Part shown: piece after piece, positions 16,187 through 25,466 of the stretch
Numbering within the stretch: position 1 is the first letter of the stretch
Layout: the number at the start of each line of letters is the position of its first letter
NCBI GenBank assembly: GCA_035440755.1
Contig: DAORND010000004.1
Span: forward strand, 1 to 64,000
DNA: 64,000 nucleotides
Direction: 5' to 3'
Source: Aquimonas sp002352135
GTDB taxonomy: Bacteria > Pseudomonadota > Gammaproteobacteria > Xanthomonadales > Xanthomonadaceae
The notes under the pieces: model-generated
Seen by the model: the letters and a program-made list of their open reading frames with translations, nothing else
What the model was told of the DNA's origin: nothing
Databases searched by the model: none
Made by a program: the position numbers and the translations under genes

Positions 16187-18838
16187 ATGCGCCTTCTGAA
16201 TGCTGATCATGCCAAGGCGCTGCTGCGCCGCGCGGCGCAAGGTCCATCCGCGTGGGGAATCGCGGCCAAACTGGTGATCGCCATCATGATTTGTGGCGGC
16301 CTGACTTTGGCCATCGTCGGCTGGCTGGTGGGCAGTCGGTCGGTCGCCATTCTGGACGACCAAGCACAAGCCGAACTCGACAATGTGACCGCACTGCAGT
16401 CGCAGTTGCTCTCTACCTATCATCAGCGCTTGATTGACGATGCCAAGCGGCTGGCCCAAACCTTCGCCGAGCTGTTGCCGGATGGCGCGATCACGCTGGA
16501 TCCATCGCAGACGGTACGGATCGGCGACATTGACACGCCGGTGCTGCTTGCCGGCGAGCACCAGCTCAATCTGGACTTCAGCACAGTGGATCAGTTCCGG
16601 CGCGCGACAGGTGGCGTCGCTACCGTGTTTGCGCGCACTGGTGATGACTTCGTCCGGATCACGACCTCATTGACTGACGATGCCGGCAAGCGCGCCATCG
16701 GCACCTTGTTGGACCGGAACCATCCTGGCTACGCGGTGGTGATGCGTGGTCAGCCTTATGTGGGCAAGGCACTGCTGTTCGGCACCTACTACATGACCCG
16801 CTACGACCCGGTGACCACCTCGCGCGGCGAGGTCATCGGCCTGCGCTTCATTGGCCTGCACTTTGGCAGCAATCTCGTCACCATGAAGAAGACACTGCGG
16901 GAGGTGCGTCTTGCAGGGGATGGCTTCTCGATGGCCTTCGACGCAGCGGAAGGTCCCGGCTATGGACGTGTCATCGCCAGTCGACAGAACGAAGGTGAGA
17001 CGGTCGAGACCCTTCTGGATGCGCAAGGAAAGCCCTATCTGGCCGATCTGGTTACCCGCGGCGAGGGACAGATAGACGTCGACCTGGGCGGTGAGGTCGG
17101 GCGCGTTCGCCTGCGGGCGCTGCGATTCGAGCCCTGGGCCTGGGTGGTGATCAATCAGCAATCACTCGATGCATTGCAGTCGCCACTGCACTCGCTGATG
17201 CAGATCAGTGCCTTGGCCAGCGCCATCGGTCTGGTCGTTGCGGTCATCGCGTTGAGCTGGATCGTCCAGCGCTTGCTTGGACGACCATTGGACGGGGCCG
17301 TACGCGCGCTGGAATCCGTCGCGGAAGGCAAACTGGATGTCCACATGGCTGCGCGGGGCGATGACGAGATCGGTCGCCTGTACCGCGCTATGGAAACCAC
17401 CACCAACGCCTTGCGTGAGCGTATCGAGCGTGAGCAGGAGCAGGCCCTGCAAGGCATGCGCGTGCGTCGCGGTCTGGTGGCAGCGGCATCACCGGCGGTG
17501 ATCGTCGATGCCGAACAGAAACTGGTGTTCGTCAACAGCGCGATGACGGTGTTGGCGCAGCACTGCGGGGAGGTCTTGCAGTCACTGCATGATCGGCGTG
17601 GTGCAATGGGGCGGCCAATCGGTGACCTGCATCCCGAGTTGGCGCGCATCGCGACGGATTGGCATCGCATCGAGCGCACTGCGCAAAGTGACGTGCGGAT
17701 CGCAGATCGCGATCTGCGTCTGACAGTCAGCGTGATCCGTGACAGTGAGGGGCACTGCGCGGGGTGGTTTGTGGAATGGCTGGATCGCACCGAAACCCTG
17801 CGAATCGAGGCGCAATTGCAGCGCGCGGTGGCGGCAGCGGCAGACGGTGACTTCGGTCGCCGCATCGAGCAGCGCAGCCAGGACAATCCCTTCCTCAATA
17901 CACTGATCGACGCGCTGCATCGCATTCTCGCGCAGAGTGAACAGGCGTTCGCCGCGGTCGCGAATACGGCTGCCGACATTGCGGCGGGCAACCTGAGCGC
18001 GCGCATGCAGGGCCATTTTGGCGGTGAGATCGCGCGTGTCCAGCAAGCGATCAATGCCATGTCGGATCAGTTGGGCTCGCTGGTCAAACGTATCGTCGCC
18101 AGTGCCGACGAGATTCATACGGCCGCCGCGGAGATTGCCAGTGGCAACGCAGATCTGTCATCGCGCACCGAACAGCAAGCGGCATCGCTGGAAGAGACCG
18201 CGGCCTCGATGGAGGAACTGACGGCGACAGTGCGTCGCAATGCCGAAAACGCGGCGGGCGCCAATCAACTTGCCAGCGGCGCGGCGGAGGTGGCACAGCG
18301 CGGTGGTCAGGCGGTGCAGGAAGTGGTGGTCACGATGGCCGCGATAGATGGCTCGTCCAAACGCATCGTCGACATCATTGCGGTCATCGACGGCATCGCA
18401 TTCCAGACCAATATCCTCGCCCTGAATGCCGCCGTCGAAGCGGCGCGTGCAGGCGAGCAAGGACGCGGCTTCGCGGTGGTGGCGGCGGAAGTGCGCTCGC
18501 TGGCGCAGCGCTCGGCGGAGGCGGCGCGCGAGATCAAGGGATTGATCGGCGACTCGGTCGGCAAAGTCAGTTCCGGAACGGCACTGGTGCAACGTGCGGG
18601 CAAGACCATGCAGGACATCCTGACCGCGATCACCCAGGTCAATGACATCGTCGGCGAAATCGCCTCGGCGTCCACAGAGCAGACCCAAGGTATCGAGCAG
18701 GTCAGCACGACGATTACCCACATGGATCAAACCACACAGCAAAACGCCGCCCTGGTGGAAGAAGCCACTGCGGCGGCGCGTCGAATGGAGCAGCAAGCAC
18801 GGGACTTGCAAGCAGCGGTATCCATATTCCGGTGGTAA
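16187..18838 (+). CDS. Methyl-accepting chemotaxis protein 1 (Cache sensor, PAS-like module)
   Basis: About 883 residues. TM1 (about 26-48) is followed by a periplasmic Cache_3/Cache_2-type domain, recognised from HPGYAVVMRGQPYVGKALLFG and the GEVIGLRFIGLHFG strand. Then come TM2 (about 343-365), HAMP, a cytoplasmic PAS-like segment (VRRGLVAAASPAVIVDAEQ to WFVEWLDRTE, about 425-545), a second HAMP-like region and the MCP signalling hairpin. The conserved tip IDGIAFQTNILALNAAVEAA starts near 734. No C-terminal CheR tether is present. Cache domains usually bind small metabolites such as organic or amino acids. The start is uncertain: 16187 fits the first basic residues before TM1, and in-frame starts exist at 16115 and further upstream. 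First of six MCPs in the array. Confidence 0.9.
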   Translation: MRLLNADHAKALLRRAAQGPSAWGIAAKLVIAIMICGGLTLAIVGWLVGSRSVAILDDQAQAELDNVTALQSQLLSTYHQRLIDDAKRLAQTFAELLPDGAITLDPSQTVRIGDIDTPVLLAGEHQLNLDFSTVDQFRRATGGVATVFARTGDDFVRITTSLTDDAGKRAIGTLLDRNHPGYAVVMRGQPYVGKALLFGTYYMTRYDPVTTSRGEVIGLRFIGLHFGSNLVTMKKTLREVRLAGDGFSMAFDAAEGPGYGRVIASRQNEGETVETLLDAQGKPYLADLVTRGEGQIDVDLGGEVGRVRLRALRFEPWAWVVINQQSLDALQSPLHSLMQISALASAIGLVVAVIALSWIVQRLLGRPLDGAVRALESVAEGKLDVHMAARGDDEIGRLYRAMETTTNALRERIEREQEQALQGMRVRRGLVAAASPAVIVDAEQKLVFVNSAMTVLAQHCGEVLQSLHDRRGAMGRPIGDLHPELARIATDWHRIERTAQSDVRIADRDLRLTVSVIRDSEGHCAGWFVEWLDRTETLRIEAQLQRAVAAAADGDFGRRIEQRSQDNPFLNTLIDALHRILAQSEQAFAAVANTAADIAAGNLSARMQGHFGGEIARVQQAINAMSDQLGSLVKRIVASADEIHTAAAEIASGNADLSSRTEQQAASLEETAASMEELTATVRRNAENAAGANQLASGAAEVAQRGGQAVQEVVVTMAAIDGSSKRIVDIIAVIDGIAFQTNILALNAAVEAARAGEQGRGFAVVAAEVRSLAQRSAEAAREIKGLIGDSVGKVSSGTALVQRAGKTMQDILTAITQVNDIVGEIASASTEQTQGIEQVSTTITHMDQTTQQNAALVEEATAAARRMEQQARDLQAAVSIFRW

Positions 18839-18892
18839 TGCGACGCCCTCGATTGGTGCGTTCACGGGGCAAGACAGCGCGGGAGGGGAAGC

Positions 18893-20757
18893 GTGGAATT
18901 CAGAAAGCTGTTACTGAGCCTCGGTGCGGCGGGCGTGATCGCGGCTGTGCTGATTGGGCTGATCGGATTCTGGGGTCAGGCGCGGCTCGCCTCGGCAGCA
19001 AGCCAGCTCTCGTTTGCGGTGCAGGCACTGCAACACCAGCAACAGGCGGTCAGCATGCACGCAGGTCTGCGCACCGATGTGCTGGATTCAATGGTCGCCT
19101 CGTTCATGGCCGATCCCTCATCCGGCATGCGCATCGAACAGGCGATCAAAGATCACGCGCAAGGTTTGCGTGATGCACTGGCTGCCAATGCGGCACTGCC
19201 ATTGGACCCGGCGACACTCGAAGGCATTGCCAAACTGCAGGCGCCGGTGGATGAGTATGTTCGCCAAGCCGAAGAAATCTTCACCATCGCCACCGAAGAA
19301 GACGCCTATGCGGCGAGCAGCATCCTCGTGGTATTCGGTTACGCCTATGACGATGTCGCCACGGGATTGACCGCACTGACCGAACAAATCCAAGCCATGC
19401 AAGTGACGGCATCGGACGATGTCAGCCGTGTGCGCATTCAAGTCACGATCGCTCAACTGTTTGGACTACTGCTGCTGGCGGTGGGATTGCTGATGTGGGG
19501 TTGGCGGATCACCCGGCGGGTGATGGATCAGTTGGGAGGTGATCCAAGCTATGCGGCGCAGGTGGTTCGCCGCATCACGGATGGTGAGCTGGAACACGAG
19601 GTGCTTACCCATGGCGATGGCCCATCGCTATTGGCGGACATGCGCACCTTGCAGGGCGAATTGCGCGCGTTTCAGCAGGCGCAACTCAATCTTGGCGAGT
19701 CCTTTGCGCGCGGTGAAACCGAGCATCGATTGGACGCTGCCGAATTTCCTGGCGCGTATGGCGAGATGGGCGAAGCCGTCAATCGTCTGGTGGATGGGCA
19801 ACTGGCGGTGCAGCAGCGCGTGCTGGCGGTTATCGCCAACTATGCGAAAGGTGACTTCCGGCAAGACATGGAACGCCTGCCAGGCAGACAGTTGGAAATC
19901 ACCCGCGCGGTGGATGCGGTCAAGCAGGGACTGACCGCCATCAAGACCGACATTCTGCGTCTCTCCGAAGCGGCGGGGCGCGGCGATTTCAGCGCGCGAG
20001 GTGATGCCAGTCGCTTCGAGCACGACTTCCGCGACATGGTGCTGGCCCTCAACCGTTTGATGGAACAAGCCGATGCAGGGCTCAGCGATGTGGGCAACCT
20101 GTTGGAAGGGATCGCCCAAGGTGATCTAACGCGGGCGATCCAGCGCAACTACGACGGTGCATTCGGACAGCTGGCCACGGACGCCAATGTCACCGTCAGC
20201 AACCTCACTCGCATCATTCAGCAGATCAAACAGGCGACCGACGCCATTCAGACGGCTGCGGCAGAAATTGCTGCAGGCAATAACGACCTCTCTGGTCGAA
20301 CCGAGCAACAGGCGCACTCGCTGGAGCGCACTGCCGTAAGCATGTCGCACCTGACGTCCACTGTCCGGCAGAACGCGGAAAGCGCGTTGCAGGCAAACCA
20401 ATTGGCGATTGGCGCAGCACAGGTCGCCGAGAAGGGCGGTAGTGTGGTCAGCGATGTGGTGCAGACCATGAGCGCGATTGATGCGTCCTCGAAGAAGATC
20501 GTCGACATCATCAGTGTCATCGATGGCATCGCCTTCCAGACCAACATCCTGGCACTCAATGCCGCCGTCGAGGCTGCACGCGCCGGTGAGCAGGGGCGCG
20601 GTTTTGCCGTGGTCGCGGCGGAAGTGCGCTCGCTGGCACAACGATCCGCCGCCGCAGCGAAGGAAATCAAGGTGCTGATCACCGATTCGGTGAGCAAGGT
20701 GAAGAGCGGCTCGGCATTGGTCGATCAGGCCGGTCGCACCATGGGCGAGATCCGCCA
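18893..20757 (+). CDS. Methyl-accepting chemotaxis protein 2, 3' end lost in gap
   Basis: The first 621 residues are present. GTG 18893 is preceded by a strong GGGAGGGGAAG ribosome site. TM1 spans about 5-24, a short helical periplasmic domain (about 25-183) follows, then TM2 (about 184-206). Two to three HAMP-like units follow (repeats of the pattern GDF/GDL and LARLM-type helices). The signalling hairpin has its tip DGIAFQTN near 544. The sequence breaks at the assembly gap within the return helix, so the adaptation sites on that side and any tail are missing. The periplasmic region looks like a four-helix bundle with no recognisable ligand motif. Confidence 0.88.
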
Positions 20758-20857
20758 NNNNNNNNNNNNNNNNNNNNNNNNNNNNNNNNNNNNNNNNNNN
20801 NNNNNNNNNNNNNNNNNNNNNNNNNNNNNNNNNNNNNNNNNNNNNNNNNNNNNNNNN
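20758..20857. other. Assembly gap (100 N)
   Basis: Exactly 100 unknown bases inside or just after MCP 2. The return arm of the signalling domain normally needs about 75 more codons beyond the break, so the true gap is larger than 100 bases or the joined ends are not neighbours. Confidence 0.95.
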
Positions 20858-21174
20858 CCACGCACGACGCAATGAACCTGCAGGAAGCTGCTGCGGACGA
20901 GGCGCGCGACGAATCCGGCGACATACAGCCGCCAAAACGGGAAAGTTCTCCCCTTGATGGCCTGCCAGTGCAGAGCGACACGTCACCCGAATCGAACAGC
21001 GCGCCAGATGGCGAGCCAACGGTCCCTGAGACGACGTTGCATGGTGTGGTTGAACCCGAGGACTTCGAGCCGGAACCACCGACGGATGCCTTGGCCGCCG
21101 AGAGCACAGCAGAGACATCGGTCGAGGGTGACGACGACGCGCCGCGTATTCCACCGTCTCCGAGTTCCGCTTAG
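20858..21174 (+). CDS. Acidic Pro/Glu-rich C-terminal fragment downstream of the gap
   Basis: An open frame enters from the gap and ends at 21174. Its roughly 105 residues are low-complexity and rich in Glu, Asp, Pro, Ser and Ala, with no motif I recognise. It could be the variable tail of MCP 2, whose frame cannot be followed through the gap, or the end of an unrelated gene. An internal ATG at 20872 exists but there is no reason to think it is a true start. It lies 12 bases before the DUF6436-like gene. Confidence 0.35.
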
Positions 21175-21185
21175 CGAGGTACGCC

Positions 21186-21734
21186 GTGTCGATGGTCGCT
21201 CCGGGGCACGCCGTCACGCTTCGTCTGCTGCTGGGTTCGGGCTTGAGCGCGCTTTGGCTTGGGCTCGTGCTTTGGGGCTTCTGGCAAACCGAGTGGCGAC
21301 CACTGCAGCAGCGTTTCGCGGTTACGGCTCAAACGCAAGCGCAGGTCGCGCAATGGGAACAGTGGTTCCGGGCATCGACTCACTCGATGACTGCACCCAC
21401 AGCCTTGCTGATCATCAATTCGACGGCGGCCTGCAGCTGCGAAGTAGATGCCCCCGATTTCACCTCGGCATGGACTGATCTGCAGGCACAGGGCTTGCGG
21501 ATCGTCGATCAAAGCACGTTGCGCTCGCCACCGCTTCCCGTTGTCGCGCATGCCGCGCTGACCCTGTTCTCCGCCCAGGGCAAGTTGTTGTATGCGGGAC
21601 CGGCCAGTCTGGGTGATGGCTGCGGTCATCTGTCTCTGCCCGCAGTGCTGGCGCAGGGATTGCAGGCCAACGAGGCCCCGTTTGGCACGCCCATCGTAGC
21701 GGACAGTTGCGATTGCCCGCCGAACGAAACCTAG
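21186..21734 (+). CDS. DUF6436-like membrane-anchored thioredoxin-fold protein
   Basis: A 182-residue protein with one N-terminal membrane helix (about 13-33, LLLGSGLSALWLGLVLWGFW). The remainder resembles DUF6436 proteins: NSTAACSCEVDAPDF gives a CSC cluster where a thioredoxin active site would be, and LLYAGPASLGDGC supplies the later strand. Three further cysteines lie near the end, including DSCDCPP. Function is unknown; a periplasmic redox role is inferred. GAGGTACGCC precedes the start. It lies inside the chemoreceptor array, between MCP 2 and MCP 3, in the same orientation. Confidence 0.55.
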   Translation: MSMVAPGHAVTLRLLLGSGLSALWLGLVLWGFWQTEWRPLQQRFAVTAQTQAQVAQWEQWFRASTHSMTAPTALLIINSTAACSCEVDAPDFTSAWTDLQAQGLRIVDQSTLRSPPLPVVAHAALTLFSAQGKLLYAGPASLGDGCGHLSLPAVLAQGLQANEAPFGTPIVADSCDCPPNET

Positions 21735-21755
21735 CGACGAGAACAGGGGAATCCC

Positions 21756-23735
21756 ATGCGTCAGTCCGCCACCGGCTCCAGCTACATCCAGTCTTTGCAG
21801 GGCAAAGCCGATCGTTTGATGTTGATCATGACCGTGGTCATGGGGTTGTTGTCGCTCGGCCTCGCGGCCGGAACGTCCACATGGGCGTCTTTCCTGCTGA
21901 TCAGTTTGCCCACGGTCGCGGTGGTCGCCGCACAGGTGTATTTGAATCCTGCCCATTTGTTGACTCGGTTGACCATCGCCGCAGCGTTCATGGTTCTCTC
22001 TGGCGTCACCATCCATCAGGCGCAGGGCATGATCGAGATGCACTTCAGCATCTTCGTACTTCTTGCCGTGCTGCTGTACTACCGAGACTGGCGCCCACTG
22101 GTGTTCGGCGCCGCAGTCATCGCCGTGCATCACCTTTTGTTCGATTTTCTGCAGCGCAACGGCTGGCCGGTGTGGGTTTTCGCCAAAGACACGGGTTTCA
22201 TCGTCGTGGTCATCCACGCGTTGTTCGTGGTGGCAGAGACGGCGGTGCTGGTGGTGATGGCGCGTCAATTGGCGCGCGAGGTGTCGATTCTTGGCGCCGA
22301 TCCCGACCAGTTGATCGCCGTGGCCAACGCGTTGGCACAGGGTGAGCGTGTCAATCAAGTCAATCTGAACTCCCTGCCTGCGGGGAGCATTGGTCACGCC
22401 ATTCATCGTACGGCGACGACGATGGACGCGACTTTGGGCGAGGTGCAAGCAGCACTAATCAAGCTCGAACGCGGCGAGCTGGACGGGCATGTCAACGAAG
22501 ACGGTCTGCAAGGGCGTTTCGCGCAGATGGCGCGCTCGGTCAATCATTCTCTGCAACAGCTGGATCGGGTGCTGTCAGCGGCGGTGCATTCGGCAACCCA
22601 TCTTGCCAAAGGCCAACTGGGCCAGAAGGTCGATGTCGAGGCCTCGGGTCTGTTCGCGGAACTGCGCGATTCGGTCAATTCCATGCGTCAGTCGGTGGAA
22701 CACTTCAACGAAATTCAGGACGAAGCGCTGGAACACGCTGCAGAAGGCGACGTGAGCTATCGCATCGACACGGCGGGCTTGGATGGATTCCACCTGCTTC
22801 AGGTGGTGGCGATGAACTTCATGCTGCAGCATTTCGATACCGTGCTGACGGACACCCAGCGCTTTCTTGAAGCGGTGGCAGAGGGCAATCTCGCCGTGCG
22901 CTATCCGACGGGTCAGTTGGGCCGGTTCGGCGAGTTGTCCGAGGTGGCCAATCGTGCGGTGCAGTCCATGAGTGGCCTGGTACAGCAGATTCAGACGGCG
23001 GCCGATGTGATCCGGCAGGCATCGACCGAAATCGCCTCCGGCAATGCGGACCTGTCAACGCGCACCGAGCAACAGGCGGCCGTACTGGAAGAAACCGCCA
23101 GCAGTATGGAAGAGCTCACCGCCACCGTGAGGCAGAACGGCGAGAACGCGCGTTCCGCCAATCAACTGGCGATTGGCGCGGCCGATGTCGCCGAACGCGG
23201 CGGCGAGGTCGTCAACAAAGTGGTGGCGACCATGCGTGATATCGATGAATCGTCGCGGCGCATTGTGGACATCATTTCCGTCATCGATGGCATCGCCTTC
23301 CAGACCAATATCCTGGCGCTCAATGCTGCGGTGGAAGCCGCGCGTGCAGGTGAGCAAGGGCGCGGCTTTGCTGTCGTCGCCTCGGAGGTGCGGTCCTTGG
23401 CGCAACGCTCGGCCGATGCCGCGAAGGAAATCAAATCGCTGATCACTGACTCGGTCGGCAAGATCGGCAGCGGTGCCGCGCTGGTCAACAGCGCGGGACA
23501 AACGATGACCGAGATTGTGCACTCGGTGAAGCGCGTGACTGACATCATTGGTGAGATTTCCTCGGCCTCTGCCGAGCAGACCGCCGGCATTGAACAGGTC
23601 AATTCGACCGTGACGCATCTGGATGAGACCACGCAGCAGAACGCCGCGATGGTCGAGGAGGCCTCGGCAGCAGCGCGCTCCATGCAGGAGCAGGCGCAGC
23701 AACTCAATCGGACCGTGACGCAGTTCCGCATTTAG
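21756..23735 (+). CDS. Methyl-accepting chemotaxis protein 3 (six-TM N-terminal sensor)
   Basis: A 659-residue receptor with no periplasmic domain. Residues 20-175 form about six membrane helices. Within them lie His87, His96 (MIEMHF), the motif YYRDWRP at 108-114, His125-His126 (AVHHLLF) and His154. This type of N-terminus occurs on other bacterial MCPs and signalling proteins and is unassigned. The conserved histidines in helices suggest metal, heme or gas binding, as in MHYT domains (inference). HAMP-like repeats follow (about 190-430) and then the signalling hairpin with its tip near 511. No C-terminal tether. AGGGGAATCCC precedes ATG 21756, which lies 21 bases after the DUF6436-like gene. 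Confidence 0.9.
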   Translation: MRQSATGSSYIQSLQGKADRLMLIMTVVMGLLSLGLAAGTSTWASFLLISLPTVAVVAAQVYLNPAHLLTRLTIAAAFMVLSGVTIHQAQGMIEMHFSIFVLLAVLLYYRDWRPLVFGAAVIAVHHLLFDFLQRNGWPVWVFAKDTGFIVVVIHALFVVAETAVLVVMARQLAREVSILGADPDQLIAVANALAQGERVNQVNLNSLPAGSIGHAIHRTATTMDATLGEVQAALIKLERGELDGHVNEDGLQGRFAQMARSVNHSLQQLDRVLSAAVHSATHLAKGQLGQKVDVEASGLFAELRDSVNSMRQSVEHFNEIQDEALEHAAEGDVSYRIDTAGLDGFHLLQVVAMNFMLQHFDTVLTDTQRFLEAVAEGNLAVRYPTGQLGRFGELSEVANRAVQSMSGLVQQIQTAADVIRQASTEIASGNADLSTRTEQQAAVLEETASSMEELTATVRQNGENARSANQLAIGAADVAERGGEVVNKVVATMRDIDESSRRIVDIISVIDGIAFQTNILALNAAVEAARAGEQGRGFAVVASEVRSLAQRSADAAKEIKSLITDSVGKIGSGAALVNSAGQTMTEIVHSVKRVTDIIGEISSASAEQTAGIEQVNSTVTHLDETTQQNAAMVEEASAAARSMQEQAQQLNRTVTQFRI

Positions 23736-23925
23736 CGGTCGATTGCGAGACTCCTGGTCCGGAACGCGGCAGGAATGTCCAGCTTGCCAGCGTGAGGCTG
23801 TGCCTGATGGCATGACCTCGACACCCTGCGCAGCAGAAGTGTTGGCCGCAGTTCAACCCTCAAGATCTGGCACGTGCCCTGTAATGCAGCGCGGACTGCT
23901 CGCCTTTGCGGGCTTGGGAGGGGAC

Positions 23926-24699
23926 ATGAACAAGCAAGTTTTGCTGCACCTGACGACCTGCGCGGTCCTTTGTGCTTGCGCGATGACGAATGTGGCGAAC
24001 GCCGATCCGTTGGCCACCGACCGACCTGACTTTGTCGAATCAAGCAATACCGTCGGCGCAGGACGATGGCAGATCGAAATGGGTTTGGTGCGCGAGCGTG
24101 GCGCGGAGGGCGAGAGTACGTCCTGGCTGCTTCCTACCTTGCTGCGCGTCGGTTTGGGAGATTCCTGGGAACTGCGCTTCGAGAGCGATACGTTTCAACG
24201 CGTTCGGCTTCCGGATGGCGAAACGTTTGACGGCCTGAACGATCTGGCGGTGGGTCTGAAGTACCACGTACAGGCGGAACCGCTGGGTGCATCGCTGGCG
24301 TGGTTGGTCCATGCCGACCTGGATAGCGGCAGCGCCGAGTTCCGTGGCACCGGCGTACGACCATCGCTGCGTCTGGTTGCCGAGTGGGTCTTGAACGACG
24401 ACTGGTCCTTGGGCGTGATGCCCGGCGTGGTCCGCGATCACGATGGCGAAAGCCGCTACATCGCCTGGATCGCCTCTGCGGTCATCGGGCGCGCATTGAG
24501 TGATCACCATCGTGTGTTTGCCGAGATCCAGCTGCCACAGATCGCCGCGACGGAACACGGTGGCACACAGGCTGCATTCGATGTCGGTGGTGCTTGGTTA
24601 CTGAGTGACGATCTGCAACTCGACACCGCCATCAGCCTTGGACTGAACGAGCGAACGCCCGATTGGGCGTGGACGCTGGGGCTGTCCATCCGCTGGTAG
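23926..24699 (+). CDS. Outer-membrane beta-barrel transporter-like protein
   Basis: A 257-residue protein with a signal peptide (LHLTTCAVLCACAMTNVANA, cleaved near 26). The mature part begins DPLATDRPDFVESSNTVGAGRWQIEMG. That opening, with alternating strands ending in an aromatic C-terminus (GLSIRW), is typical of the transporter/phenol-degradation meta-pathway barrel family (PF13557). Such proteins are probably outer-membrane channels with few tested substrates. ATG 23926 has GGGAGG 5 bases upstream. It sits between MCP 3 and MCP 4, so a role in ligand entry for chemoreception can be imagined, but that is speculation. Confidence 0.7.
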   Translation: MNKQVLLHLTTCAVLCACAMTNVANADPLATDRPDFVESSNTVGAGRWQIEMGLVRERGAEGESTSWLLPTLLRVGLGDSWELRFESDTFQRVRLPDGETFDGLNDLAVGLKYHVQAEPLGASLAWLVHADLDSGSAEFRGTGVRPSLRLVAEWVLNDDWSLGVMPGVVRDHDGESRYIAWIASAVIGRALSDHHRVFAEIQLPQIAATEHGGTQAAFDVGGAWLLSDDLQLDTAISLGLNERTPDWAWTLGLSIRW

Positions 24700-24737
24700 T
24701 CCACACGTCCGCCCCCCAACACTTTTCGGACAACATC

Positions 24738-25466
24738 GTGCGACTCCCCAGAATGCTCTACCACGCGGTGATGCCGGCCGCGCGTTTGATGGATCGGCTG
24801 CGATTCACCAGCAAGCTGATCACCATTGGCCTGATCTTTGTGGCCGCTATTGCCGTGCTGACCCTGCAGCTCCTACCTCTGCTGCGTTTCAATATCGACT
24901 TTATCGACAAGGAGCGTCGAGGCTTGCTGGTGGCAGAGCCGTTGGGCCAGGCCATCAGCGCTGTCGCCGACTTGCGGGCCGGCGCCGGCTCCCAGGCGTC
25001 AGCCGCGTTCGAGCAGGCGTGGAAGCGGGTTGGCGAATGGCACCAGACGCATGCGGAGGATATGCCGCAAAGCGAGTCGATGCAGCGAATCGAGGCGCAG
25101 TGGAAGACACTGGGCAGTTCGCCGAGTGTCGAGGAGACCGACGCCTTCATGGTGGAGCTGATCACCTTGGGCGAGGCCGTGGCGGACGCGTCCAACCTGA
25201 CTCTGGACCCCGAGATCAATGCCTATGTGCTGATGGATGCGGTGTTCTTCAAACATCCTGGGGCGGCCAATCAACTGGCGCAATTACGTGATCAGGGTGT
25301 TCGCCTGAACGTTGGCACTGCAACAGATACCGCCGTTTCGGAGCTCGGTCGCGCGGTAGGTATGTTGCAGGTGGCGAAAAACCTGCTGGATCGCGCAACC
25401 TGGTATCGAGCGCGTCATGCAGGCAAGGCCAGCGGTGGCTGCTGCACTGCAGGCCAAGTTCACTGA
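24738..25466 (+). CDS. Methyl-accepting chemotaxis protein 4, N-terminal part before a frameshift
   Basis: This frame encodes the start of a chemoreceptor: a basic N-terminus with ARLMDRLRFTSKL (similar to MCP 5 ATRLMDRLSMKGKL), TM1 (ITIGLIFVAAIAVLTLQLL) and a helical periplasmic region. After about 25395-25415 the frame turns into low-likelihood sequence (GKASGGCCTAG) and stops at 25466, while the true continuation is open in the +1 frame. A single extra base near 25400 would explain it. Start candidates are GTG 24738 and ATG 24753. Together with the next entry this would be one receptor of about 810 residues. Confidence 0.75.
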   Translation: MRLPRMLYHAVMPAARLMDRLRFTSKLITIGLIFVAAIAVLTLQLLPLLRFNIDFIDKERRGLLVAEPLGQAISAVADLRAGAGSQASAAFEQAWKRVGEWHQTHAEDMPQSESMQRIEAQWKTLGSSPSVEETDAFMVELITLGEAVADASNLTLDPEINAYVLMDAVFFKHPGAANQLAQLRDQGVRLNVGTATDTAVSELGRAVGMLQVAKNLLDRATWYRARHAGKASGGCCTAGQVH

